Positions 38,456 to 47,163 of a stretch of 64,000 nucleotides of DNA are shown here, piece by piece. The stretch comes from an uncultured Sphingomonas sp. Lineage in GTDB: Bacteria > Pseudomonadota > Alphaproteobacteria > Sphingomonadales > Sphingomonadaceae. Position numbers and translations under genes: made by a program. Where the stretch lies: NCBI RefSeq assembly GCF_913774285.1, contig NZ_CAJYHX010000021.1, positions 62,001-126,000 on the forward strand. Direction: 5' to 3'. Within the stretch, counting starts at the first letter, position 1. Every line of letters begins with the position of its first letter. The notes beneath the pieces were generated by a model. It saw nothing but the letters and a program-made list of their open reading frames with translations, did not search any database and was not told the DNA's origin.

Positions 38456-39259
38456 ATGCCACGCGAAATCACCGCCTACTCGAACCCCCTCATCAAGCGC
38501 ATGCGGAACCTGCGCGACAAGCGCCACCGCCGCGAAGAGGGGCTGTTCCTTGCCGAAGGCCTGCGCATCCTCACCGAAGCGCGCGAGGCCGGCCGGATCC
38601 CCGACTACCTGTTCTACACCGCCGAAAGCGCCCGCCACCCGCTGGTCACCGCGCTCGTCACCGCCACCGAGGCCCGCGATGGCGAGGCGATCGAGACCAA
38701 TGCCGACATCCTCTCCAAGCTCTCCGGCAAGGACAATCCGGGCGCGGTCGTCGGCGTCTACCCCGAGTTCGCCCTGGACCTCGCCGATATCGACCGCAGC
38801 ACCGCGCCGATCTGGCTGGTCGCCGAGCGGCTGCGCGATCCCGGCAATCTCGGCACCATCCTGCGCACCGGCGACGCGGTGGGCGCCGGCGGGCTGATCC
38901 TGCTCGACGACTGCGTCGATCCCTTCTCGGTCGAGGCGGTGCGCGCGAGCATGGGCGCCTTGTTCACCGTCCCCGTCGCCCGCGCCCGCTGGGAGGAATT
39001 CGAGCCCTGGCTGCGCGCCGGCCCCGGCCAGCTCGTCGGCCTCAGCCTCGATACGACCCACGACTATCAGGCCCCGCGCTACGCCGCGCCCACCTTCCTG
39101 CTCACCGGCAACGAGGCGCAGGGCATGCCGCCGCATATGGAAGCCGCGTGCGATCTGCTGGTAAAGATTCCCATGCTCGGCAAGGCGGACAGCCTCAATG
39201 CGGCAGTGGCAACGGCGGTGATGGCCTATGAAGTACGCAACCAGTTCCGGAACGCCTGA
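38456..39259 (+). CDS. SpoU/TrmH-family RNA 2'-O-methyltransferase
   Basis: 267 residues. The SPOUT knot is visible: motif 1 LVAERLRDPGNLGTILRTGD, motif 2 FLLTGNEAQGMPP, motif 3 ADSLNAAVATAVMAYE. An N-terminal substrate-recognition domain (RHRREEGLFLAEGLRIL) marks the RlmB/TrmH-like branch acting on rRNA or tRNA. Its 3' end overlaps the next gene by 32 bases. Target base is not predictable. Confidence 0.9.
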   Translation: MPREITAYSNPLIKRMRNLRDKRHRREEGLFLAEGLRILTEAREAGRIPDYLFYTAESARHPLVTALVTATEARDGEAIETNADILSKLSGKDNPGAVVGVYPEFALDLADIDRSTAPIWLVAERLRDPGNLGTILRTGDAVGAGGLILLDDCVDPFSVEAVRASMGALFTVPVARARWEEFEPWLRAGPGQLVGLSLDTTHDYQAPRYAAPTFLLTGNEAQGMPPHMEAACDLLVKIPMLGKADSLNAAVATAVMAYEVRNQFRNA

Positions 39260-39731
39260 GCGCGCGCGCCGCGCCGCCGCAGCCCTCGCGCTCGCGTGCG
39301 GCCTCGGCGCCGCCCTCCCCGCCGCCGCGCAGACGCCCGCGCCGCCGACCGCCCGCGAGCAGCCCCGCGCCGAGACGCCCCCGCTCGACGCCGAGGAGCA
39401 ACTGCTGCTCGGCGACTGGCGCGTGACCGGAGTCGACGGCCATCCGGTGGTCCCCGGCAGCCACGCCCGGCTGAAGCTGGAGGGCCTGCGGATCAGCGGC
39501 TATACCGGCTGCAACGCGCTGGGCGGCAACTACCGGGTGGAACGGGGCTATCTCACCACCGGCGGCGTGATTACCACCCGCCGCGCCTGCTCGCCGGCGC
39601 TAATGCGGCAGGAAGCGGCGCTGCTCGCCCTGCTCGACCAGCGCCTGGCAGTCCGCCAGAGCCATCGCGGCCGGCTGCTTCTGACCGGACGCGACGGGAA
39701 GACGCTGGTGCTGGTGCGGGCGACCGGCTGA
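39228..39731 (+). CDS. Secreted META-domain protein (HslJ-like)
   Basis: 167 residues. The N-terminus reads as a signal peptide (residues 11-35, ending PAAAQ), followed by a Pro-rich stretch. A META domain (about 58-165) begins GDWRVTGVDGHPV and includes GYTGCNALGGNYRV and ACSPALMRQEAALLALL, with the Cys pair of HslJ-type heat-shock lipoproteins. It starts inside the methyltransferase gene; the overlap is unusually long at 32 bases. Periplasmic; function unknown. Confidence 0.82.
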   Translation: MKYATSSGTPERARRAAAALALACGLGAALPAAAQTPAPPTAREQPRAETPPLDAEEQLLLGDWRVTGVDGHPVVPGSHARLKLEGLRISGYTGCNALGGNYRVERGYLTTGGVITTRRACSPALMRQEAALLALLDQRLAVRQSHRGRLLLTGRDGKTLVLVRATG

Positions 39732-39753
39732 TTTTGCGCGACATCCTTGCCGA

Positions 39754-41289
39754 TCAGATGGCCACTTCGATCTCGAACCGCACGCCCTCGGGACGATATT
39801 GGATCGTGGGATGGCCGCGCACATGACGCCGAAATACGCGCTCGATCATCTTCGAGCCGAAGCCGGTTCGCGTGGGCGCCGTTACCGGAGGGCCGTCATG
39901 CTCCCTCCAGCAGAAGAAGAGGTAGCGCCCATCCGCGGCGTCGCGCAACACCCATTCGACCGATACGCGACCTGACGGAACCGACAGCGCACCATATTTG
40001 ACTGCGTTGGTGGCTAGCTCATGGATGGTCATCGACAAGGCCAGGGTAAGCTCTGGCGAGAGGCGAACTTCGTCGCCCTGCGAGAGAATTCGCACCCCTG
40101 CCCGGTCCCTGAACGGCGCCAGCGCCTGCGCGATCACATCGTGGATACTGGCGCCTTGCACCACCTCCTGGATCAGCAATTCCTGTGCAGCGGCAAGGCT
40201 GGCAATCCTGCCTGTAATCGCGTCGGCAGCATCCTTCAGACTCGCGGAATCCCGCAGCGTCTGGCGGACCACGGCGGTGACCGTGGCCAGGCTGTTCTTC
40301 ACGCGATGCTGCAATTCCTGCGCCAGGACCGCACGATGTTCCTCGGCGAACTTCCGGCCTGAAATGTCCGTCGAAAAGCCGATCATCTCCAGCGGCGTGC
40401 CGTCCGCGCGATATTGGAGATCGCCATGCACCGCCACCCAGCGCTGTTCGCCCGCAGGCGTAAGGATGCGATACTCGATCTCGTACGGGTCGCCATTCTC
40501 CAGCGTCGCGCGCACGGCTGCCTGCATGAACGGCAGGTCCTCGGGATGGATCGTGGCGAGCAGATCCGCATAGCCGAAATGCTCGTCCTCGGACCGTCCG
40601 AAGATGCGCTTGCACCCCGGTGATGGCGTCAGCTCCAGCTCGGGCAGCGTCAACGTCCAGGTGCCAAGGCCGCCGGCCTTAAGCGCGAGCTTGAGCCTCG
40701 CCTTTCTGGACGCGAGCTCGGCGTCGCGCTGCGCCAGTTCGGCCGCCAGCGCGTCGCGGTCCTTCTCGAGCATGTGCATCCGGTGGCGCTCGATGGTCAC
40801 GTCCATCTGGGACGCGACGAAGTACCGGAGCGAACCGTCGTCGCAGAAGACGGGTGCCACCATCAGCCGGTTCCAGAACGGCGTTCCGTCGCGCTTGTGG
40901 TTCAGCAGGTCCAGCTCGATCGGTTCGCGTCGCGCGATCGCATCGCGCAATCGCTGGACATCGTTCGGATCGGTCAGTGGGCCCTGAAGAAATCGGCAAT
41001 TGCGGCCGAGGATTTCGGACGCCGAGAACCCGGTCAGCGCCTCGAACGCGGCGTTTACATAGATGAGCGGAGAATCGGGCAGCGTAGGGTCGCTGACTAC
41101 CATCGCGACGGGCGTCAGGTTGAAGCCGACCTGCATCGGATCGCACGCGTTCAGCCCGCGCGCATAGGCGTCTATTGCAGCTTGGACCTCTGGCGATCGG
41201 GCTTCTGCAGGAAACGAAAACGCAGCGCGTGTCTCGAAGTCACTCCGGGCATTCACCGCACCAAGTTCGCGCAATTCACCGCCAGCCAA
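39754..41289 (-). CDS. LOV-PAS-HWE histidine kinase (probable blue-light sensor)
   Basis: 511 residues. A LOV domain (about 55-165) has the photoactive signature GRNCRFLQG with Cys98, which in LOV proteins forms an adduct with FMN under blue light. A second PAS domain (about 205-325) follows. The HWE/HisKA_2 kinase has the phospho-acceptor QHRVKN, the N-box HELATNAVKYGA and the Trp-Arg-Glu of the HWE motif (CWREHDGPPV). It is soluble, with no membrane helix. The TTG at 41289 is set by a strong GGGAGGG ribosome site. No response regulator is adjacent. Such kinases commonly signal to PhyR of the general stress response in this order of bacteria; here that is inference. Confidence 0.88.
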   Translation of the reverse strand: MAGGELRELGAVNARSDFETRAAFSFPAEARSPEVQAAIDAYARGLNACDPMQVGFNLTPVAMVVSDPTLPDSPLIYVNAAFEALTGFSASEILGRNCRFLQGPLTDPNDVQRLRDAIARREPIELDLLNHKRDGTPFWNRLMVAPVFCDDGSLRYFVASQMDVTIERHRMHMLEKDRDALAAELAQRDAELASRKARLKLALKAGGLGTWTLTLPELELTPSPGCKRIFGRSEDEHFGYADLLATIHPEDLPFMQAAVRATLENGDPYEIEYRILTPAGEQRWVAVHGDLQYRADGTPLEMIGFSTDISGRKFAEEHRAVLAQELQHRVKNSLATVTAVVRQTLRDSASLKDAADAITGRIASLAAAQELLIQEVVQGASIHDVIAQALAPFRDRAGVRILSQGDEVRLSPELTLALSMTIHELATNAVKYGALSVPSGRVSVEWVLRDAADGRYLFFCWREHDGPPVTAPTRTGFGSKMIERVFRRHVRGHPTIQYRPEGVRFEIEVAI

Positions 41290-41370
41290 GCAGTCCCTCC
41301 CTGTCGGTGCAATACGCGCACGCGTTCGGCATTTGTCGCAGGCTACTAAACCGCAGCTCGACGACAAGGA

Positions 41371-41388
41371 TTCTAACTTCGGTTAGAA
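41371..41388 (-). promoter_or_regulatory. Inverted repeat at the LOV-kinase promoter
   Basis: TTCTAAC (41371-41377) pairs perfectly with GTTAGAA (41382-41388) across a TTCG tetraloop. It abuts the -10 of the EcfG-like promoter at 41387-41411 and covers its predicted start site. It may be an operator or a 5' leader hairpin. No T run follows in either direction. Confidence 0.45.
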
Positions 41389-41411
41389 CGGCATAGGCGA
41401 AAAAAGGGTCC
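41387..41411 (-). promoter_or_regulatory. Near-match EcfG promoter before the LOV kinase
   Basis: GGACC (41411-41407), exactly 16 bases, then CGTT (41390-41387) on the minus strand. The -10 is perfect and the -35 has one mismatch to GGAAC. Predicted start near 41380 gives a leader of about 90 bases to TTG 41289. Confidence 0.4.
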
Positions 41412-41472
41412 ACATGCGACGGAGAGTCAGCAACAACCCAGACACATGTGTCTCGAAATGGGAACGATTGCG

Positions 41473-42876
41473 CTATTCCGCCGCAGCCGCTTCCTCCACT
41501 TCACCGCCCTCCGGCGCCGGGAGTTCCGCCGTCGGCGCCCGCGCGATCACGTCTACCGTGTCGATCGCGTCCAGCGCGCTGTTGCCGGTATCGACGTTGA
41601 GCGCCTGGAAGCGCCGCGCGGAGACCATCACCCGGCCTTCGAAGCTCGCGACGAACTTGTTGTAATTCTCCACCGCGCTGTTCAGCCCGCCGCCGACGCG
41701 CTTGAGGTGGCCCGCCGCCGTCGCCAGCCGCTCGTAGAGTTCCTTGCCCAGCTTGCCGACTTCGCGGGCATCCTCGGTCAGCTTCTGCTGGCGCCACATC
41801 GCCGCCACGGTGCGGGCGAGCGGCAGGAAGGCCGAGGGACCGGCGATGATCACCCGGTTGCGCGCCGCGCGCTCCCACAGCTCCATGTCCACTTCCAGCG
41901 CGCTCGACAGGAAATTGTCGCCGGGGATGTACATGATCACGAAATCGGGCGCCTTTTCGAACTGCGCCCAATAGGCCTTGCGCGACAGCGCGTCGGCATG
42001 GGTGCTCATCGCCTTGGCATGGGCCTTGAGCGCGGCGGTGCGTTCCTCGGCGCTGGTCGCCTCGGCCGCCTGGAGATAGCCGTCGAGCACGCACTTCACG
42101 TCGACGATCAGCTGCTGGTCGCCCGGCAGGCGGATGATGAAGTCCGGCCGCAGCATGCCGTCCTCGGTGGTGACCGAGACCTCCGCCGCGAAATCGACAT
42201 GGCCCGAAAGCCCGGCGATCTCGATCAGGTTGCGGAACTGCTGCTCGCCCCAGCGGCCGCGCGTCTTGGGGGCGGCGCGCAGGGCGTTGACCAGCTTGGA
42301 AGTTTCGGCGCGCGTCTCGCCCAGGCTGGCATGGACGGCGCTGATCGCCTCGCGCAGCTGGCCATAGCTGTCGCTGCGATCTTTCTCGACGCGCTGCAGC
42401 CCTTCCTCATAGCGCTTGAGCGTGGTGTCGATCGGCTGGAGCAAGGTGCGCAGCCGCTCCTCGTTCTTCTCGCCCGCCTGGTGGAAGCGCGCCTCGGCGC
42501 GTTCGAGAAAGGCGCGCTGCGTCTCGTCGAGCATCTTGGCGGCGGATTCGCGGAACTGGCCGGCCATCATCTCGCGCGCGTTGACGAACTCGGTCAGCCG
42601 CTCCTCGAAGGCGCCGGCCTTGGCCTTTAGCTCGGCCAGCTCGATGCGGGCGGCGTCGCGCTCGTTGCGGAGCATCGCGGCTTCCTCGCGCAGGCGGGGG
42701 AGCTGGGCGACGCGTTCCTCGGCCATGGCGAGATCGGTGATCGCGGCCTTGAAATCGGCCTCGCGCCGGGCGCTCTCCGCCCGCGCCTCGCTCGTGCCGC
42801 GCGCGCCGATCAACCAGCCGACCACCACGCCCGCGACCAGGGCAACCATCACAAAGGCAACAACGAACGGATCCAA
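41473..42876 (-). CDS. rmuC: DNA recombination protein RmuC
   Basis: 467 residues: an N-terminal membrane helix (about 4-24), a long coiled coil (about 28-180), then the RmuC nuclease-like domain (about 200-400) with TRGRWGEQQFRNLIEIAGL, the DVKCVLDGYL segment (PD-(D/E)XK-like) and FVIMYIPGDNFL. RmuC limits inversions between short repeats. The start is TTG 42876 or the GTG just before it, both after GGGAGG. The C-terminal 40 residues are acidic low-complexity sequence. Confidence 0.93.
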   Translation of the reverse strand: MDPFVVAFVMVALVAGVVVGWLIGARGTSEARAESARREADFKAAITDLAMAEERVAQLPRLREEAAMLRNERDAARIELAELKAKAGAFEERLTEFVNAREMMAGQFRESAAKMLDETQRAFLERAEARFHQAGEKNEERLRTLLQPIDTTLKRYEEGLQRVEKDRSDSYGQLREAISAVHASLGETRAETSKLVNALRAAPKTRGRWGEQQFRNLIEIAGLSGHVDFAAEVSVTTEDGMLRPDFIIRLPGDQQLIVDVKCVLDGYLQAAEATSAEERTAALKAHAKAMSTHADALSRKAYWAQFEKAPDFVIMYIPGDNFLSSALEVDMELWERAARNRVIIAGPSAFLPLARTVAAMWRQQKLTEDAREVGKLGKELYERLATAAGHLKRVGGGLNSAVENYNKFVASFEGRVMVSARRFQALNVDTGNSALDAIDTVDVIARAPTAELPAPEGGEVEEAAAAE

Positions 42877-43005
42877 CACACGCCTCCCGGGGAACAGGAC
42901 GCGAACTTACGCCGTGCGGGACGGGGCCGCAAGGGCGGGTGCGGTCGGTTCGGCGCGGGTTGGAGAGGGTTCGGTGGATAAGTAACCGGGCCCGTCACCC
43001 CCGTC

Positions 43006-43099
43006 GTCATTCCGGCGAAAGCCGGAATCCATTGGGGGCACAGTCACGGCTTACACCGAAACGGCGTGGCGAATGGATCCCGGCTTTCGCCGAGATGAC
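43006..43099. repeat. Inverted-dimer palindromic repeat, copy C
   Basis: Arms 43006-43033 (GTCATTCCGGC ... ATCCATT) and 43072-43099 form the same 28-38-28 layout as copies A and B, with a few substitutions. It lies between the 5' side of rmuC and the 3' end of def, the only copy next to a gene start. Confidence 0.85.
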
Positions 43100-43125
43100 G
43101 GCAATTGGGGAGGGAATGGCAGCGC

Positions 43126-43650
43126 TCAGGCCGCCTTGCGGGCCTTGTTGAGCTTCTTCAGCAGCATGTCGCGCTTGAGCCGCGAGAGATGGTCGAGGAA
43201 CACGATGCCCTCCAGATGGTCCATCTCGTGCTGGATGCAGGTGGCGAGCAGGCCCTCGAAGACCTCGTCATGCGCCTCGCCCTTCTCGTCGAGCCAGGTC
43301 ACCCGGCAGCGCGCGGGGCGCTCGACATCGGCGAACTGGTCGGGAACGGACAGGCAGCCTTCGGTATAGACCGAATACTCTTCGGCGGGCTCGTGGATCT
43401 CGGGATTGATGAAGATGCGCGGGTGCCGGATCGGCTTGCCCTCCTCGTCCTCTTCCTCCTGCAGGTCCATGACGATCAGCCGCTTGGGCACGCCGACCTG
43501 GATCGCGGCGAGGCCGATGCCCGGCGCATCGTACATCGTGTCGAACATGTCGCCGATCAGCGTGCGAACGTCGTCATCGACCGCCTCGACAGGGGTGGAG
43601 ACGAGACGCAGACGCGGATCGGGTACTTCGACGATGGGGAGGATGGCCAT
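43126..43650 (-). CDS. def: Peptide deformylase
   Basis: 174 residues. Removes the formyl group from new proteins' N-terminal methionine. The metal-site motifs are intact: GIGLAAIQVG, EGCLSVP, and QHEMDHLEG (the HExxH). An insertion rich in Glu/Asp (LQEEEDEEGKP) is typical of alphaproteobacterial type. The start ATG 43650 lies 31 bases after recR, on the same strand. The partner fmt is nearby on the other strand. Confidence 0.96.
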   Translation of the reverse strand: MAILPIVEVPDPRLRLVSTPVEAVDDDVRTLIGDMFDTMYDAPGIGLAAIQVGVPKRLIVMDLQEEEDEEGKPIRHPRIFINPEIHEPAEEYSVYTEGCLSVPDQFADVERPARCRVTWLDEKGEAHDEVFEGLLATCIQHEMDHLEGIVFLDHLSRLKRDMLLKKLNKARKAA

Positions 43651-43681
43651 CGCCTAAATTTAGGAGAGCGGGGCGTGAGCG

Positions 43682-44278
43682 TCAAGCAACCGGGCGGCGT
43701 GCGCGCAGCGCCTGGGCGAGCGTGCCCTCGTCGAGATAGTCGAGCTCGCCCCCCACCGGCAGACCGTGGGCGAGCTGGGTGACGCGGATCGGGAAGGCTT
43801 CCAGCCGCTCGGAGACATAGTGCGCGGTGGTCTGGCCCTCGAGCGTGGCGTTCATCGCGAGGACGACCTCGTCGATGCCGCCCGCGCCCACCCGGCGGAC
43901 CAGCGCGTCGATGCGCAGGTCCTCGGGCCGCACCCCGTCGAGCGCCGAGAGCTTGCCGCCCAGCACATGGAAGCGGCCGGGGAACAGCCGCGCGCGGTCG
44001 AGCGCCCAGAGGTCGGCGACTTCCTCGACCACGCATAGCGAGCGGTCGTCGCGGCGCGGGTCGGCGCAGATGGCGCACGGGTCGTGCGTGTCGACATTGC
44101 CGCAGATGTGGCAGGTGGTGAGCTTCTGGCTGACCGCGCTGAGCGCGGCGAGCAGCGGGTCGAGCGTCGTCTCGCGCTTCTTGAGCAGGTGCAGCACCGC
44201 CCGCCGCGCCGATCGCGGCCCGAAACCGGGCAGCCGCGACAGGGCCTGGGTCAGCGCTTCGATTTCGGGAGAGGCCAT
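43682..44278 (-). CDS. recR: Recombination mediator RecR
   Basis: 198 residues. Helix-hairpin-helix ([18 protein letters not shown]), the four-cysteine zinc motif ([16 protein letters not shown]) and a Toprim domain ([11 protein letters not shown] ... [20 protein letters not shown]). RecR works with RecF and RecO in loading RecA. ATG 44278 was chosen; upstream Met codons add residues unlike the family. No ribosome site is clear. Confidence 0.95.
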   Translation of the reverse strand: MASPEIEALTQALSRLPGFGPRSARRAVLHLLKKRETTLDPLLAALSAVSQKLTTCHICGNVDTHDPCAICADPRRDDRSLCVVEEVADLWALDRARLFPGRFHVLGGKLSALDGVRPEDLRIDALVRRVGAGGIDEVVLAMNATLEGQTTAHYVSERLEAFPIRVTQLAHGLPVGGELDYLDEGTLAQALRARRPVA

Positions 44279-44331
44279 GGCGCAACACATAGGGGCTTGC
44301 ATGCGCGCCTGCCAAGCGGTTGAGGAGACAC

Positions 44332-45234
44332 ATGCGCATCCTCTTCATGGGAACCCCCGATTTCGCCGTGCCGGTGCTCGATGCCCTGGTCGAGGCCGGG
44401 CACACGATTGTCGCCGCCTATAGCCAGCCGCCCCGCCCCGGCGGCCGCCGCGGCAAGGCGCTGACCCCCTCCCCGATCCATGCCCGCGCCGATGCGCTGG
44501 GGATCGAGGTGCGGACGCCGCTCAGTCTCAAGGGCGCGGACGAGCAGGCGGCGCTGGCCGCGCTCGATGCGGATGTGGCGGTGGTCGCGGCTTATGGCCT
44601 GCTCCTGCCCAAGGCGGTGCTGACGGCGCCGCGGCTGGGCTGCCTCAACGTCCATGGCTCGCTGCTCCCCCGCTGGCGTGGCGCGGCCCCGATCGAGCGG
44701 GCGATCCTCGCGGGCGACGCGGAGACCGGCGTCGGCATCATGCAGATGGAGGCCGGGCTCGACACCGGCCCGGTGCGACTGGAAGGACGCACGCCGATTG
44801 ATCGCAAGACGGCAGGCGACCTGCGCGCGGAACTGAGTGTCATGGGCGCTCGGCTGATGGTGCAAGTGCTGGTGGACTTCGACGCGTATCCCGCCGTGCC
44901 ACAGCCCGAGGACGGCATCACCTATGCCGCCAAGATCGACAAGGCCGAAGCGCGAATGGACTTCACCAAGACCGCGGTAGAGGTCGAGCGGGCGGTGCGC
45001 GCGTTCAACCCGGCGCCCGGCGCGTTCTTCGAGCTGAACGGCGAGCGCTTCCGGGTGCACGCCGCCGATCTGGTCGACGCGAACGGCCCGGCCGGCACCG
45101 TGGGGGAAGACCTGCTGATCCATTGCGGCGAGGGCGCGATCCGCCCGACCTCCATCCAGCGCGCCGGCCGCGGGGTGATGACGGTCGCCGAACTGCTGCG
45201 CGGTTTCCCCATCCCCGCAGGGACGCAGCTTTGA
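44332..45234 (+). CDS. fmt: Methionyl-tRNA formyltransferase
   Basis: 300 residues. Formylates initiator tRNA with 10-formyl-tetrahydrofolate. [15 protein letters not shown] at the start, the conserved catalytic region [20 protein letters not shown] (Asn, His, and later Asp in GLDTGPV), and a C-terminal beta barrel ([14 protein letters not shown]). Preceded by GAGGAG. It couples with truA through a TTGA overlap. Confidence 0.96.
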   Translation: MRILFMGTPDFAVPVLDALVEAGHTIVAAYSQPPRPGGRRGKALTPSPIHARADALGIEVRTPLSLKGADEQAALAALDADVAVVAAYGLLLPKAVLTAPRLGCLNVHGSLLPRWRGAAPIERAILAGDAETGVGIMQMEAGLDTGPVRLEGRTPIDRKTAGDLRAELSVMGARLMVQVLVDFDAYPAVPQPEDGITYAAKIDKAEARMDFTKTAVEVERAVRAFNPAPGAFFELNGERFRVHAADLVDANGPAGTVGEDLLIHCGEGAIRPTSIQRAGRGVMTVAELLRGFPIPAGTQL

Positions 45235-45977
45235 CGCGCTTTGCCCTGACCGTGGAGTTCGACGGCCGCCCCTTCATGGGCTGGCAACGGCAGGATCATG
45301 GCCCCAGCGTCCAGCAGGCGATCGAGGACGCCGCCTATGCGGTCACCGGCGAGGAGGTGGTGGTCCACGCCGCCGGACGCACCGACGCCGGCGTGCACGG
45401 GCTGGGCATGCGCGCGCATGTCGATATCGCGAAACCGATGACGCCGTTCCGGCTGATGGAGGCGCTCAATGCCCGCATCCGCCCGCACCCCGTCGCAATC
45501 CTGGCCTGTGAGGAAGTTTCGGAGGACTGGCACGCACGTTTTTCGTGCCTTAGCCGTCATTATGAATATCGGATCGTAACGCGCCGCGCGCCGCTTACTT
45601 GGGAAAAGGGCCTCGCCTGGCGCCTGTCCGGACCACTCGACGTTCCCGCGATGCGGGCGGCCGCCGCGTTCCTCGTAGGCCGCCACGACTTCACGACCTT
45701 CCGCTCGGCGCACTGCCAGGCGGAGAGCCCGGTGCGCACGCTGGACCGGCTGGATGTCGTGGAAACCGGTGACCGGATCAGCGTGTTCGCGTCGGCGCGG
45801 TCGTTCCTGCATCATCAGGTGCGCTCGATGGTCGGCTGCCTGTCGCTGGTCGGCCAGGGCAAATGGGCACCCGAGGACGTGCGCGACGCACTCGAAGCGC
45901 GCGACCGGACCACCTTAGGCCTGAACGCGCCCCCTGACGGGCTGTTTTTCCTGCGCGCGGAATATCCTAGCGACTGA
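45231..45977 (+). CDS. truA: tRNA pseudouridine synthase A
   Basis: 248 residues. Isomerises uridines 38-40 in the anticodon stem. The catalytic Asp is in [23 protein letters not shown] and [15 protein letters not shown] are the other conserved segments. Start is a TTG at 45231 overlapping the fmt stop (TTGA). The 3' end overlaps the convergent rlmD by 11 bases. Confidence 0.95.
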   Translation: MTRFALTVEFDGRPFMGWQRQDHGPSVQQAIEDAAYAVTGEEVVVHAAGRTDAGVHGLGMRAHVDIAKPMTPFRLMEALNARIRPHPVAILACEEVSEDWHARFSCLSRHYEYRIVTRRAPLTWEKGLAWRLSGPLDVPAMRAAAAFLVGRHDFTTFRSAHCQAESPVRTLDRLDVVETGDRISVFASARSFLHHQVRSMVGCLSLVGQGKWAPEDVRDALEARDRTTLGLNAPPDGLFFLRAEYPSD

Positions 45978-47163
45978 ACTTCGCCGCCAGTTCGACATGG
46001 GTGGACCAGCGGAACTGCCCCACCGGCTGCACCCAGTCGAGCCGATAGCCGCCTTTGCACAAGATCTCCGCATCTCGCGCGAACGTACTGGGGTTGCAGG
46101 AAACATAGGCAAGGATCGGCGCCTTGGAAGCGGCCAGCTCGCCGACCTGCTCGCGCGCGCCGGCCCGCGGCGGATCGAGCACCACCGCGTCGAACCGGTC
46201 CAGCTCGGCGGTGGTGACGGGCCGACGGAACAGGTCGCGATGATCGCCGAACACCTGCCGCCCTGCCGCGCCGCCCGCCGCCTTGAGCGACAGGATGGCG
46301 TCGCGCGCGGCTTCGCCCGCATAGACCCGCGCCGTGTCCAGCGCGAAGGTGAAGGTACCGAGCCCGGCGAACAGGTCCGCGACGTTCCGTGCGCCGCCGA
46401 CGATCTCGCGCACGGCCGCCACCAGCGCCGCCTCGCCCTCCGGCGTCGCCTGCAGGAAGCTGCCGCTCGGCAACGGCACCGCAACCCCGCCCAGCGTGAT
46501 GGTCACCGGCACCGGCTCCCACCGCGCGGTCGGGCCGAAACCCTCGTCGATCGCGAACCGGGCGAGCTTTTCGGCCTCGGCGAACGTCGTGATCGCCTCG
46601 GCCGCTGCAAGCCCTTCCGGGTCGATGCCCTCCACCAGCACGTCGCGGCCCTGATCGCTCAGCGCCAGATGCACGTTCACCCGCCGCGCATCGGGCAGCA
46701 ATGTTGCGAACAGCCGACGCAGCGGTGCCAGCAGCGCGAAAAGTTCGGGCGCGAGGACATGGCATTCGACCAGGTCGATCAGCTTGTGGCTTCCTGCCTC
46801 GGTGAAGCCGATCCGCACCTGCTTGCCGCGCCGCTCGGCATGGAGCGTCGCCCGGCGCCGGGTGCGTGGCGGCGAGAGCAAGGGCGTGCGGATCTCCGTT
46901 TCCAGCCCCTGCGCTGCAAGTGCGGTCCGCACGCGCTCGACGAGGAAGTGGCTCCATGCCGCATCGTCGAGATGCTGGAGCTGGCAACCGCCGCAGCTCG
47001 GAAAATGGCGGCAGGGCGGCGTCTGGTGGTGCGGACCGAAGCGGATCGTGCCGTTCTCGCCCACCCAATCGCCGGGCGCCGTGAGCGGGAAGTGCCGGCC
47101 GTCGCTTGTAACGCCGTCGCCCCGCGCCGCGACGCGCACCACTTCCACTTCGCTCAAAGACAT
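45967..47163 (-). CDS. rlmD: 23S rRNA (uracil-C5)-methyltransferase, RlmD-type
   Basis: 398 residues. An N-terminal cysteine cluster ([10 protein letters not shown] and a later VECHV) that should bind an iron-sulfur cluster. The Rossmann methyltransferase has the motif [25 protein letters not shown], and the catalytic Cys in [12 protein letters not shown]. RlmD methylates U1939 in E. coli; related RlmC/TrmA-like members differ in target. The ATG at 47163 overlaps nnr by ten bases. An ATG three codons upstream is possible. Confidence 0.9.
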   Translation of the reverse strand: MSLSEVEVVRVAARGDGVTSDGRHFPLTAPGDWVGENGTIRFGPHHQTPPCRHFPSCGGCQLQHLDDAAWSHFLVERVRTALAAQGLETEIRTPLLSPPRTRRRATLHAERRGKQVRIGFTEAGSHKLIDLVECHVLAPELFALLAPLRRLFATLLPDARRVNVHLALSDQGRDVLVEGIDPEGLAAAEAITTFAEAEKLARFAIDEGFGPTARWEPVPVTITLGGVAVPLPSGSFLQATPEGEAALVAAVREIVGGARNVADLFAGLGTFTFALDTARVYAGEAARDAILSLKAAGGAAGRQVFGDHRDLFRRPVTTAELDRFDAVVLDPPRAGAREQVGELAASKAPILAYVSCNPSTFARDAEILCKGGYRLDWVQPVGQFRWSTHVELAAKFSR

